A DNA stretch of 64,000 nucleotides from contig NC_088312.1 of NCBI RefSeq assembly GCF_910592395.1, forward strand, positions 21,087,292-21,151,291. Reading direction: 5' to 3'. The notes under the pieces were generated by a model. The model did no database searches and was not told the origin of the DNA. It saw only the letters and a program-made list of their open reading frames with translations. How positions within the stretch are numbered: position 1 is the first letter of the stretch; each line of letters opens with the position of its first letter. Below, piece after piece: positions 13,101 to 28,100 of this stretch. Position numbers and translations under genes: made by a program. The stretch comes from Lineus longissimus. Taxonomy: Eukaryota; Nemertea; Pilidiophora; Heteronemertea; Lineidae.

Positions 13101-16100
13101 ACTGTTGGTCAGTTGGTTGCAGGCTAGGTTTCTACTGTTCTGTGCTTATCAAAAATGACTAGTATAGTATTTATTTTCATGATTTAAACAAAAATCAAGC
13201 TAAAATGGGCAACTAGCGATTTCTGATTGAATTCTGAAAGTCGCCAATGACTTTGATGGTTTCGAGTCTGAAAATGACATCTACACATTGTCCTTATTCC
13301 AATTTTACTCAGAAAGCTCATTGTTGAAGGGTGTACCTTTCAAGATTAGGCACAAACATGATCAGTTTTTAGTATCAATAGATTTCAACATATTGAGAAA
13401 ACAAGGAAATTTCAAGTGAAAATGTGCATATACATAGGTGAGAGACATGAGACGAAAGCTTCTACGACAAACAGGTAAAAATTATCACAAACAACCTAAT
13501 TTCTATCAAAGCATAAGGGCAATATAATGACTGAGTTTCTAAGTTTACAAATCTAACCAAAGTTAACAAGCATTGGGTTAAAATCCGCAGCAGAAACTTA
13601 TGTTATCGTTGACGCATGAGCAAAGCCTCTGCTTGGCTGGTTCAAGCCTTGAAAGGGTTAACGAAAGAAACAAAAGATGGTTAGACCTACCTAATCGATC
13701 AGTAATGAGTTGTCTAGGTGGTAATCAGGTCAGGCTAAACTACCCAATCTCGGACCGAATCAAAAATATTGAAATGGCACGCTTTACATTTTTTCAGTAT
13801 TCAGTTTCTATTCTGGTCCAAAATGTTTATTTTAGTAAACGAATTCAGCCTGAAAGAGTTAAATCATGGCCGATTTTCTTTAACCTCGCACCTGACACCC
13901 TCATTACTGATCACTTATTAGCAAGCAGTAGCGCTCCTAGCATTGTAACTGGCAGCTACAGCACATCGAGATGGGGTCATTATAAAATGTCACCTACATG
14001 TGTGATCTGATGGCGGTCAGTGGTGCTTACCGGAGTACCCGGCCAGCTCGGGCTACTGATGTTCTCCAATTCATCGGGGAACGATGTCATACTAGTGGCC
14101 GGCGAGGGTGCGATTGGCGTCGGCGGGTGAGAGGCCGACAGCGCATCCTGAAACTGAAGGTTTGAACCAATGAACAGAACACCCAAGGATAGAGTGTTAT
14201 AACAGAGGAACCAGCCAAAGTTAGACGATGGACCCAGAATATTTTAGGTCGAGGAATATTTCAATAGAATATGAAATGCCCTGAATATATTTTATGACAA
14301 GTTTTTGCATTTCTTTGGTTTTCAACTCACGTTTTGTTCACATTCAGGGAAAACCTTTCTTTGGTAATCTGATTATAGCTCACCATCAAGTTACTGTGGG
14401 CATTTTATTCAGTCTCGTCTTCGGCTAGTTCTGGCAAAAGCTTTCACTGCACACTTAGTTATCTTACCTATAACCAGGTGGCAGCATAAGTCTCAAACCC
14501 AGAAATCTGAAATTTTGCAAGCAGTTGCCCTCAAAAGCTACCATCATCAGAAGCTTGCATACCTCAGTCCCAGGGTTGAGAAGTTTCTAACTATCAACAT
14601 GTATGCTGTAAACTGTGAAATGTTCGTCAAATGAAAGGTTGGCAAATAAGCTGACTTTCAATTAGCCGCAGTTTAATACAGTGTTTGCTGCCAAAATTGA
14701 ACGGTTAATCATTAGTTTGAATTTACATTGGATCGTGCATTCAGAAAATAAGAACATTTCACAGTTTACAGTAATGGGTCGTTTCGCCCCCATTTTTCTC
14801 AACAGCAAGCTTTCTGTGGCAAAGGGGAGGCTCTGGTCAGGGCAATACAATAATTTTTTCTGGAGAAAAGGGGGGGCGTATTTCCAACCGAGCTCCGCAT
14901 TGTCACGGAAAGTAAGTGTACATTGAGTTGGCGCAGTTTGTTATAGCTTTGACGAGAGCAGCATCTATCGAGTTTGTTACGGCAGCTATGTGTTAAGATC
15001 GAGAGACAGTGTTATGGTGATTACAGACAAGCGGCTATTTGTGAAATATGTATGCAAAGAGGAGAGTGTATGATCAGTATAGAATTACAATCATCTGGAC
15101 GTCAAGTTTGCCTCCGACAGAATGGATTTTTCTGGTAGATTATCCAATTGCAGTTCTTATGGTTATTACAACTGTGACCAAATTGGCAAGGTGATTTCAT
15201 ATTTTTTGTATTGCAATTTCCTTTGATAGGTCATCATCACCCATTCCATTTTGGAATACCAGTGTGGTCGAACACTTCTGCCGCTTCTGATTGGAAATAT
15301 CAGCGTGGTCTGACCCCACTTATTTGCAGTCCGAAACACCACCCAAATCTTCAAGCAGACCGTAAGTCTTGTAATTGTGATCAAAGTACTTTGAGGAAGC
15401 TGGCATGAAGATTTTCACTTTTTGTTAGCAAGTTTTCATTGTTGCAGGACACCTTTTGCATACATAATTCATAAACAACCACTAAATGTGCAAGATTGTA
15501 GTCTCTGCACCTACCCTTTTGACCTTTTCTTGAGTGACGCCAGTGTCCTCCATAACTAACGTAGACTGCGACGAGTTGCTGTCGTGGTTCATGAGCTCGG
15601 CGGCGATGGCGCTCATCGGGGTCGTGGCGGTCAGCATGTCGCCGATACTCGTCACAGGTGTCGTGATGCTCTGCGTAACTGACGTAGACGATACTGAAAA
15701 TGCGAATGTCAAATCAGCATCAAGCAAATTACAACATTTATCATGAGAAAAGGACTGACATTTTTGAGATGAAAACCTCAAAATGAGTACAAGCTTGAGG
15801 AAAACAAACGGTTTGAGGACAAAATAGCCTTCAGCGGACTGGGACGAACTGAGGGGATAACACCCCAAGGACAATTCTTCCAGTGATGAAGTGCCCTTCA
15901 GCCCATTATCACAGTAGCATTTCTTCAGATTTTAAAGCGACATGATTTAGTGTTGAACTTCACTTTAATTCCAAAACTCACCAGACATGTTACCGAGAGC
16001 ATCGCCAGAATTCGAATTCTCTCCACCAGAGTGCTCCATATGACTGGTAAGTGGTGAACCGCTCGATGACACAGACATGCAGTTGGGGACCGGCGTCGTG

Positions 16101-19100
16101 GACGGAGTTGGCCGAGACCCTGAATCAACGCTGTTCACCTGCGCCTGGAGCTGATTCAACGTGTGCATCTGGCCACCCGACATATGGTTAGGCATGACTT
16201 GATTCACACCCGGATTCTGACTTGACGAATTAAAGTTCATGTTTGGCTGCTGCTGCTGTTGCGGTGTAAACATGCGTGGCGACTGTTGTCCCATTCCTGG
16301 CGACCGGCTGAATTGCTGTCTGTGTGCAAGAGTTGCTGCTGCTTGCAAGGCCGCGTCTGCAGCAGCTTGCGCACCTTTGATACCACCAGGTCCCGGCATT
16401 CTTTGGTTGTTGGGCATGCCCGTGTTTGCCGCGGGCATTCCCGGCATGCCCTCAGCTGGCATCCGCTGCCCGCTCATTCCACCTGGTCCATGCATTCCCA
16501 TTTGTCCTGGCATTGGACCGCCAGCTCCTGGCATGCTCGGGCCATTCATGGGCACACCAGGACCACCACTACCTGGCATACTCGGGCCATTCGAAGGCAT
16601 ACCAGGGCCACCACTACCAGACATTCCTGGTGCACCACTGCCCGACATAACCGGACCATTACTGCTTCCTGGTATACCAGGACCACTATTACTGCTAACT
16701 GGACCACTATGAGACATTCCTGGCCCACTGTTACTATGCATACCTGGGCCACTACTGCTACTAGGCATACCAGGGCCACTGCTATTCATATGCATACCCG
16801 GGCCACTGTTACTGGGCATACCCGGTCCACTGACGTTACTGGGCATACCAGGTCCACCACTGTTAGGCATTCCAGAATGTCCTGGTATACGTCCACTTTG
16901 AACGCTTTGCGAGCTAGGTAAACCAGACGAAGCACTATCCTGCATGCCACCTTGATTGTGCAATCCTACATTATTCATATGCGACGAGTTCATAGAATTC
17001 ATTTGATTCGGCATAGGTCCATTTGGGCCAGGCCCAGATCCGGAATATCCATGACTATTGAAATTTCCATACTGGTTGTTCATGCCCATACTGTTCATGC
17101 CACTTTGGTTGAATGAATTTCCCGGATATCCGGGCGGCATGCTCCGACTGCCTCCCATTCCTCCTGGAAACATATGATTCGGTCCCATTTGATTTGCATT
17201 GCTGAATGAATTTTGTTGTCCTCCGTAACCTTGCATGCCGCCTGGACTCTGCGACCGAGGAAAGTTGCCTGAAAATACAACAGAATATGTAAACCGCGCC
17301 GTAGCTTACCAAAGGTGACAAACCACAGTTGCTCAATCGGTATTGCATTGCTGAGGTTGTAAATGCTGCATTCTATGTGATATAAAGTATGTCCCATAAA
17401 AGAAGAAAACAAAAACTAAGGAAATTGAAACTACTCGTTGTTTTTCAATAAAGGTGAGAACTATCAGTAAATTCAGCAACAACAAACAACTTTGACCAGT
17501 ATTTAGCACTAACTTTTGTGATTCCTTTTTTTGGACACACCCAGTACAGTATCACGCTCTAAGCAGGGCTCACCTTGCTGAGGAAATTGAGAATTATGTT
17601 GGGAATAAGGCGCCATCTGCTGACCAGGCATCATACCGGGATGCATCTTACCGCCAAAGTTCATCTGATTATGTCCACCAGGGGGCGGCATCATCTGCCC
17701 ACCAAAACCTGAAAGCGAAAAGTTAGAAAATCTAATTTCAGTTTCTAATCAATTACTTCAGTTTCTAATATCAAAGTAGTGTCCTTTATAGAGAGGTTGT
17801 CCTTGATAGAGAGGTGTCCACTAAGGAAGGTTCCACTGTATTATGATTGCAAGGCCTTTAGAGTCAGTGCACCCAGACTCTGGAATGAACTTCCAAGGAA
17901 CATCAGGGAATCAGTGTCTGTGGACAAAAAGAGACTAAAGGGACACCTGTTTTTGTAGACATTTGTGAACTTTTTAACAGCGCCTTGAGCACCATTTCCA
18001 TGGTGGATCTGGCGCTATACAAGACTCCGTATTGATTGATTGATTGATTGATTTAAGGAATTAATACCTCGCTGGCGGTCATTGGTTGTATAATCAAGAC
18101 CGCTCGGGTAGACCGAAAATGCAGTCCAAAACCCGAGGCGCTTCGCCGAGGGTTTTGGACGTAATTTGAGGTCTACCCGAGCGGTCTTGATTATACAACC
18201 AATGACCGACAGCGAGGTATTAATTTCTATTCTAAAAGGTTTCAAAATTAAACAAATTAAATACGATTTGAAAGGTATATATGTTCCGTTTTCGTCAAAG
18301 AATGATCCAGCCTGGTGTCCGGAACTCCGCCATATTGTTGCTTGTGAAGATGACGTCACGCAGCAAGGGAATTCCCAGTAATCCTGACTGACGACCTCGA
18401 AAGAGTCCTCGGGTATCCTCCCTACTTCACAAATCCCAATATCGGGGAATACTTCAAAATCTCGTGTTCTTGACATTGTTTTGTGGGGCTGAGTCGTTGC
18501 TTCTTGGTGAAGATAATTCGTCTGCTAAAATTCAGAATTTTATACCTACCCAGGCGGTCATTGGTTACGATACCAAGACCGCTCCGATCAAAACGAGGCG
18601 TAATGTATTTTGTATTGGAAACAATGATATACTGTGACCAAGGCCTTTTAGAATGATTGATTGATTGACTCACCTTGATTTGCCATCGGTGTTTGATTCA
18701 TTTGGTTAGGTCCATCAACATGACTAGAAGGAGGACGAGGGGGCATCGGACTCCCCGCTTGATTACCTGAAACAATACAATCAAATCAATAAGTTAGAGA
18801 TGCAACAACCTTTCAAATGCTCAGCAGCAAACCCAACTCTCAGAGAGTCGAACCAACTCTCAGAAGACAACTAGTTCAAGCCAATGTGAGCAGGGGGCAG
18901 CAGCTTCCATGATGTCGGAGCATGATTCACCCTTCACCTTTACAACAGACAAACCAAAAAGGGTTCTCAAAAATATAATTGACTATCAACAGAAATACAA
19001 GAAAAACCCCAAAAATACTATATTAAGAAGACGCTTGGAGCTGTACAGAGTCGAGCCACAGACTTGACTATGACATTTGCAATGAATAAGCACTGTTGAC

Positions 19101-22100
19101 TCATACAGTGTATCTATGGCTAAATATCTTGTAAATAATTTATGGCATATGATCTGACCATGTGGGCCAAAATCAGAAACTGGAACGGTGGACTTGGAGG
19201 ACAGGATCGAGGACGACGCATTGTCTGAAAGTTGACAGAACGCTGTTGCCGAGGTGTGATTGAGGGGTGCCTCCTAATGTTCTGATTCACCCAACCCGTT
19301 AACCCTTCAATGCTGATTGTGGCATCAGTCACCGAGATGAAAATAGCACCATGATGAGACACCCATGACAATGGATGGAAACAATAGGGACAAATTGCTG
19401 CAGATGCACTAAAGTCAAGTTTGTTGTTGCTGTTTTGTTCGGCCCTTGTCTGCGGAAGCATCGGAAAATGTACGCAAACATTTTACCAACTATTTAAGTG
19501 AACTTTTAGCGCACACTTCACAGGAACTCTGCAATGTTAGTATCATTGCAATGTAATGATCATTGCTGGCCCACAAAGACAACCACTACATCTCCTTTAA
19601 ATGAGAGTCATGTTCCAAAAGATGTCAGACAACCATTAGAAATGTACACAGCTTGTTCTAAAGAAAGATGACAATGATATGAAAATCACGGCGATTTCAT
19701 GAACCCCGCGCCATGTTGAAATAATCGTGTCAATACATTTTCTGTATATTTTCGACAGAAAAACCGAGTTGCCTGACCCTTGACCTTTCGTATATTTATA
19801 GCGACGTACTAACTAAAAGGGCATCGAATTTCACTCAAATATCAAAGACGTTCTGTTTGAACTAAAATAGGGCAGTGAGGGTTAACGAATACAAATTTTT
19901 ATCAAATTAGCAGAACGTAAAACAACGCTGCAGCGAACGCGTAGTTGATGTTTTCCACGATCCATACCGGCCGCGCTGATATCTCCGGCTCTACAATGAT
20001 TATTCTATGCAGCTCGAATACATAACAAGCCCGTATTGATTTTCCCGCGGAGCCTCCAGGCATCGGGCTCTCGTCGCTACACTAGGCACACGATCTGCCA
20101 ACGAGAGAGAATCGTTGCTAACAACTCCCACGTGATAAATACAGTTTAGAACGAAAGCCTAGAAACAGTCATTGTTTAGCATTGGCTGAGCTCAGGCAAA
20201 AACCACACTTCTCGTTTTATAACATCAGATGGAAAATACGGAGTTTGCATCAGCCAATCAGAGACTGAATTGCCGCGGCAAGAAATTACAGGACCTTTCT
20301 CAGAAATACAGGATTTGCTCCGCTCTGTTGCTATGGCGAGTGAGCAGCTATCTGTATAATGGTTACCATGGTGATAATGACAACAACTTCACCAGCATCT
20401 TAGGCGCGCAACTTTTTAATTTTTTAATGCGCGATGCGGGATTTCACACTCGGGAGTGATAGACAGATAGATTTGATGGCAGATCTATTGAAATCCCACT
20501 GGGCACTCAGCGAGGCCTGTCCATTTAGTTCAAATGTTAGCTTTCATTCTTAGATGTCATATTGCAACAATGTACAAACCCGTGTATTTGAATATACAAC
20601 AGGTGCCCCCTGCGGACCAAGACATAAACTAGAATTTCCTGACTAGCCACTATGTGATCAAAATCACCAATTAACCAGGTTTTAAGTGAATGAAATGGTG
20701 CCACCTATCAATACTTACCAGTAATCGAGGCCGGCGTATTCGACCTTGAACCAGTTGACCCAACTGACGGTGACCTCGAAGGTCGTAGCACACCGACGGA
20801 AAGGTGTTGAGGTGCGGTCGAGGTAGGCGTACTTCTTGCTCCACCAGAACTATTTGAGTCGGAATTTATATCATCAGCATTTGTTGGTAATTCCTGGAAC
20901 GATAAAGAGAATTGTCATATCAAAATGTGGAAAAGTGGAATTAGAATATTCGTTTCACCGAACAAGGTCTGTCCAGAAACGCTTTGCTATGTACTCAGTC
21001 TCAAAAAGCTGATGATCATCAAGGGGTTAACAACACCAATGCCGACATTTACATCACTGGCCACAGAGCTCTACAGTCAGGTTCCCCCCCCCCCCCCACA
21101 CCCAAGCCCCCTACCCCCAAAAGTACAAAACAGAGACAATCCTGCTCGTAATCTCTCACATCGACTCCACATCCTGAGCACACAAACTTCACTAAGATGT
21201 CCTATTACATTATTTGCAACCTCCAGAGGGCACCACCAACTCACACTGACAAACAACTCCCTAAATCTTTATTTTCAAAGTTCTGATACGATGAAATGAA
21301 ACTACACCAAACCACCGAAAATATCCTGAAAATATCCCTCCACTGTTCGGGATTTCGCCAACTGTCACTAATGTGGCCCTTTTCCCATTTGTGAAATTCT
21401 CTATTGATAACAAAAACGCCATGTGTTCACTCTGTGTATAAACCCCATATCCTGAATGTACAGCTTGCTCGAGATAGAGAGAATTCTATATAGGCCACGA
21501 GTGTATGGCAAGCCGTCTATGCATTAGCGCTGTATGGCTGGTCTAGGTGGAGAGAAGGAACATACAAAATTCATACTTATGGATTAGAGACAGGGGTTGG
21601 ACTTTCTTTGGCGCAGTTATTGCGAATGGGTTGGAAATGATAAAATTAGGCAAAAACTTGTCAGAATAACTTCCCAATACCCTTATCTGACTGAACAATT
21701 GACTGACAAAGCCAGGCTTTAATTATTGTAGAGATTCTAAAATTTCATCCATACAAATCATGAGTTGAGTTGTGTGAGTTTCATTGTGGCCATACGGAGT
21801 TTTGGACCGGACAAAATTTGATCTTTCGAGACGAAAAATTGATAGGAAATTACCTGAACTAAAGAAATGTTGATGTTTTTTTATTTCACTAACTTTTACG
21901 CATAAGTTTTGTCACTTTTCCGAAGTTAAGAACTTAAATATTTTGGTTGATATAGAAGAGAATGAAACAACAACCAAACGGAACAATCTTTCCCCATAAA
22001 TCCCATCAACATTAAAAAAACACCTCAAGTCAAATGAACAAACAATCACATAAAGAGCTTGCATTTAATTCAATTCCCCAGTGTATTATTACTACTGTGT

Positions 22101-25100
22101 GTTGGACAAAAAAGAAACAAAAATTGAAAATATACCCATTTTTTGTTAAATACCTGGTAACATGAAGTTCAATAGACATGCTCAACATGTTACCACCTTT
22201 TTTAATGAATCATGTTTTGACTGAATTAAATGCTACTATTACTCGAAACATAAATATTTTTTGATAATCCTCCGCGAGAGTCTCATAAACCAACTCAATG
22301 ACAATATTTTCAAAACCCATTCACTGCCATCTAACAATGTGTAAATATGCAATTGTTAATTACTTGTTAACGAGTCACTAACAACCTCAATGTTGGGACA
22401 TAAGATCAATCAAATTATGCAAACCGGTGTGATGTCACAAACCAGTGTTTAGCATAAATCTGATTCCAACAAGTTCCAGTAAAAATCAGGTGCCGTTAAA
22501 TTTGACTCTAATCGAACTAATTAATTAGCTTGTTGTTAAGTCCATATTACCCAGAGTTGGTCATGTGTAAAAAATTCTGAGTTGAGAGCTGAGCGTCAAC
22601 AAGAGCATTAATAGTTCTATAAACAATATCGGGCGATTGTAATGTAAGTAGGAGGAAACCGGAGACCCCGGGGGAAACCTACACTGACGAAGAGAGTCAT
22701 TCTCTCTGTCACACGAGTATACCTGGACTGATTCAACATGGGACCTCCGAGGTGACAGGTTTCCAATGCGTCACTCCCACAGCCCCATGGTCATGTATAA
22801 ATACATAATGCTCAGGTTTAACTATATTACTGTTAGATTCTAGTAAACTCAGAAACTTTCAATTGGCAGGTTTAAGTGAGAGCACATCCCCACCCCTGTG
22901 GCAGGGGTTGCCTCCCAGGGGTTTGTACCACCTCATAATCTCATCGGGGAGGGTGTGACTGATGTCAAAGCCTTGGGGATCGGGACATTTTGTCACCACA
23001 CAGGGTTCTCACCATATCAACCTAGTTTTCACCTTGAATTTTTCACCTAGAATACAAAGATTTCAAACTCGACATCCTGCATTTTTTATCTTCTGAGAGA
23101 ATAAGAAATCATCAGGTTTCACTTGCTCTATCAGAACTTTTGAACAAAAACAAGAAATTTAGCAGAGAAAAGATCAAAATACACACGTCTTTTTGTATCA
23201 AATTACAACTTTAATGAATGAAGTCATAAATTGTTTTCTCCGTTGAATCAATAAAAGATGAAGAAGGAGCCGTCAATCTTGATTCCTGGCAGAATATATT
23301 GATAATTTGAATAACAAACGAGGACATTACCAAACCGGAGTACGCCATTTGGCCTGGAGCCAAAAAATAACACGTGGGGGCCAATAGTATTTCCTCAATG
23401 AGTTAGAGGCAGGATTGTTATGTATAGTAAATAGACATTAATACATTGATAGTAAAAGTAATCTTTTCTCCTTTTTTCCCACTCAACTATTTCTAGGAAA
23501 TGCACAGGATGAACTGATTGGCATGTGATTACACTTTGAGGCCAATGGAATTTGAAAATGTGGTTCTTCAAGGTGAAGTCCCCTTTGAGTTATAATATGA
23601 TTCTGCTGAACATTTTTCAAGGAAGGAAATTTAGCAAGGGAAACAATCATTTACCCTTTAACACGGACGAAAACAAATGTTCAGACATCTTAATTTTCAA
23701 AAAGTACATGTATACATGTATAAATGTTACTGATACTTATACCATAAAAGAAATGGACACATAAAGCATGGAGCTATTTTGAAACGGTTCGATGAATATT
23801 GCGTGGGATAAAAGGGAATCATGTGGATTAACCAGCTTTTCTCTGAATATCAAGCAACTTAGTTCTTCAACTCTTTACTTGTTTCCCCAACTTGTCTCGT
23901 GATTTGTAAAACCTCGATAAAACCAACGCCAACAATTCAGCACCTCCCTGTATTCACACACCCCTTCACTGTAAACTTGACGTCAAACCCGCTCTGAAAC
24001 CTACCCTACCATACGAGCGAATGCATGCTGGCGTTTCCATTCCCGTATTGATCTGACGAGAACTGGTGATAAAGCTAAACTGATGTAGCGATGGGGCTCA
24101 GTTGATGTGCCACGTTAACCAGCTATGGTTTGAGAGAGAGAGGGGTGGTGTAATCTATCGTGTAGGAAGAGGTTGTAGGGAAGGTGTTCAAGACAGCGGT
24201 GCGGTTGTGTACAGACGACAACCTGTCACAGAACAACATGGCTCAGCTCAGCTCACATGGCACTTACACAAGGTATGGTTCAAGACAGAAGTTCTGTCAG
24301 TTAAAGAGGCGTGTCTCAGGACAATGCTGTGCCAGCACTTATTATGTTTACAGAGTACACATAGAGGGCGATCATGAAGGAATCAGAATTTGTACAGAAA
24401 CATTCTACAAACTGTTAGTGAAGAATTCCAAGAGTTAATTTGAGCGCCCTCTTCACAAGAACTTTGTAATTATCATACGTGCTGGCCGGCCTCGAGACAT
24501 TTCTCTTTTAACGATATCTTGTGGGTTACTGGTAACCAGCCGGGGTAGATAGCGATGTAGTGATGTCGAGCTGGGGCTCTTCACCAACCATGTTCCGAAT
24601 CAGAGCTGTGTGGTTGGTTCTGTAGGCTATGTGGGACACCGTCTTGCAGCATTAGGGAGAAAAGACACAGAAGTCGAACAACAGGATAGAAGAAAAATAA
24701 ATTACCTTTTCACTTTTGCCATCTATATGGTTTTGATGTACTCTATAACAAGGGACGTTCGATTTCTGCCAAGAGAGGAGAAGGAATGGTTTATAGTTTA
24801 AATTGGTTAACTAAATGGGCTGCAGACAGTAAAGGCAGTGACAGACTCGTTTGTCACATGTGTCATATTTTCCTCACTGTGTGTACTGTAATAACGCAGC
24901 ACGGTGAAAAGGTACAACACAAATCGCTGACACAACCATAAGTCTTTCACCATCCTTGTCACTTATGACCTCAACACCAGTTTCCAAACAGCGGCATAGT
25001 AGACCACTCTTGTGGAATCAAGACTTCTGCATTGAGATACCAAGGCCCTGATACTTTCCATCTTCAGTCGAAACTGTAAGGGACCGAGCACCTTGCCCAA

Positions 25101-28100
25101 GGACATGAACCCCTTTCTGAAAAGTGAAAATTTTGGCAGAAAAGCGTAACTCTGAAACAAAATAAAGTCAGTTAAGTGCATTGACCAAGGAACAAACCCT
25201 CTTGGTCATGGACAACTTTTCTATGAATAGTTCAGCAAAGTCAACTCCGACAAGTAAAGTGCTTTGTCCAAGAATAGAAACATGAATTAAAACCACCCTC
25301 ATTCATTTCCAGACTAGGCCTATGTATGCTTGAAACAAACTCACCCAGCAAATAACAATACAAGAGATCATAGGCCTAAAACTCTGCCTTTCAGGACCAT
25401 TCAAAAACTGCTGAAGTCTGCTTACCTAGATTTCTTGGAACAAACAATTCTTACCCAGGCCTCAATTGTCAACCTGAGATTTCAGTTGACAAAAGTCTGG
25501 TCAGATCCAGGTCCCCTCTCAGAGTTGGTCTCCCTTGGCGCTCCACTGCCAAAATACCGCACAGAGCGCTCTACACTCGGCCCCATACAAGCAGAACGCT
25601 TCACAAAAGCAAATTTCCACACTATTCAAAGTTAGTGGGCTATGTATAGACCATGCAAGTTGGGACACATGTGTACCAAGTATTACTACACACAATTGAA
25701 CCAATGGACTATTGAATTCAGACCGAACAAAAGAACTCCAAAAACTTGGCAGAAAGTTGGACAAACTTACCCAAAAAATTTATCAGAATCAAAAATATCA
25801 GAAAATCAGTCAAAAATAATACCAAGAGTTAAAATTAAGCACATGGACGTGGCCAAATCTGGGAGTCCCCAGCCTTGAGTAAACAAAAGGCCCCAAGCTC
25901 GGGGATAAGGCTGGGAACAATCAGGGTCAGTGAACACAAAAGCCCCATTCAAACCCCGCTCACCCACCCAGAACAGAACAATGCATTCGGCACAGCCAAA
26001 AAGTTCCATGAAATTCCTCCTGCCTGGAATCAATGCCATTTAAAAAGTTTGGAGTTTTGTTTTCAGGATTTGGCTGTTCCATCAAAGTGCAATTCCATAT
26101 CTGCTGCTCTCTGCTGTGATAAATCAAAGTGCTATTTTTAAATATCTTATTATAATATCGTACAGGTTGAGCTCATCCTAGCAAAATATCCAAGTCCACT
26201 TGGGGAACTTGGGTCAATATAAAATTTACATAAATCTAAAATCTATCAAATACCAGTGTCTCAAAAAAATTTCAAGAATTTAAAGGGGAAATTAACCGTG
26301 CCAAACACACAATGTAAAACTACTAAATCCTCCCTATAAAATACACTGAAGCCATATGACTAGATTTTCTCCAACCAACCGCCCATAAGAATCCCCAATT
26401 CGGAATGATTCTCACCAAAATTGTCCACTTTCACCAAAATGTGAAAGTTTTCTGGAGTTGTCTTCGTAATCGCGCCATGTGTTCTTGCCAGGAGTTGCGC
26501 TCGTCTAATTGCCAACCGAACCTCCTCGCCTGTATGCTGAACACACATCCCCTATACACCATACAGCCAGGCCATTTACATATTCTAAGCGCTGAATAGG
26601 CAATGAGCATACACAGTGGATTGTACGCTGTGAACACAGCCAACACATGTGGCAAACACTATACAGACTAGCTTTTTACAGGAGTTCCAAACCAACAAAA
26701 TTGACCATTTTCATTCAGATTTTCAACTGAAAATTAACGAAGGGCTTCAAAAGCAATTTTCTGAAATCTTCCTAATTTTTCCACCCCACATTGAGCCTGA
26801 AAAGTAATTGAAGCTGCCTCTGAAGCAGTTTCATTGTTCAATCTATTTAGGCCACACAGCAGAATGGATTATTCATTAGGAGACTCATTTGCATAAAAGT
26901 AGTGCCAGAGCTCCGGGTGATGGCTGCCACAAAGACAGGCTGAATAATGTGTAAGGATACACTATTACCACGCAAAATTGACATAATCGGGGCAAACTAA
27001 ACACAAATCATGGGAATTTTTGACCAAATCTTCACACCGAATACTAAATCTGCACATTTTCATCAAATAATTTCAAATCTGACGATACTTTTCAAACAGA
27101 AATTTCCATCCATGCCACGACATAATTATGTTCCGCGGCAGAATCAATTACAAAAACATCGTCTGCTTCAAATTCCCAGCGTAAATTACGCTCTCGTTAT
27201 AATGTCGCCAGGGCATTGTCGGGTGTAATCTTCCACCAGGCTGGAGGTTGACAATAGTCGGTGAAATAGTTCCCTAGCCGAATACGCCGTTGTGATATTT
27301 GCCTGGAAACTTGCGATAACTCTGTCTACAGAGGGAGGGATATTCTGTTCCTATTGTATTTCTGACGGGTTTTGTTCTCCACATACAGAAGAATTATATT
27401 AAATGAAATATCGGGTACCGGTATATGATTACTGCAGAGTGTTATCATCGCAAGGACATTTATGAAAACTTATTTTAGATTTCTGAAACTCTAGATTTAA
27501 TTTAATTTTTTTGATTCTAATTCTATTTATGTTATGCTTGATATGAAGCAAGGCAAGATGAGTGCAAAAGGGTGCAGAGAAAAAGGAAGTGCTTTATGCT
27601 TCATTTTCACCATATATTCTCGAACTAAATCGAGGTCTGCTGATTTATATTTACTTTAAAAATTAGCTCCAATGTTTGCCAAGAGTGCAGTAAAGGTCCA
27701 TCCCTCCAATATTGGGTGACATTGGCCCAAGGACAAGGTTGGGGTGAAATTGTATCTACATATTATCGTCAAAAAAATATTTTCACTTCAAGCTAAGCTG
27801 TACCAGAAAATTATAAATGTTCTGATTGGACTTTGTCTTCCCGGACAAAAAATTTGCCAGCAGCTAATTCCTTTGAAAAGAACCCTTAAACTTATTGCTG
27901 AATGTCATTTTGTGTCCTAGAACAGCCGCCCCTGAATACCATTCAAGTTCAACTCCAGGGTGAATAAACTTTGACCTTGGACGGCAAATTGAACTTTTGA
28001 TTGTTTGAGATGTTACATGGTATTGCAGATGCTGCATAGAATTGTTTCTTCATGATAGCCTCAATTAGAAGGTCTTACCCATGTCATTCATGACCGAGTG

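Noticed and set aside
16239-16921. Plus-strand Gly/Pro/Cys- and His/Thr-rich frames
   Set aside because: Antisense shadows of the Gly-Pro-Met repeats of ARID1 exon 8.
20925-21299. 124-codon plus-strand frame in the large ARID1 intron
   Set aside because: Driven by a C-homopolymer (poly-Pro); no recognisable domain.
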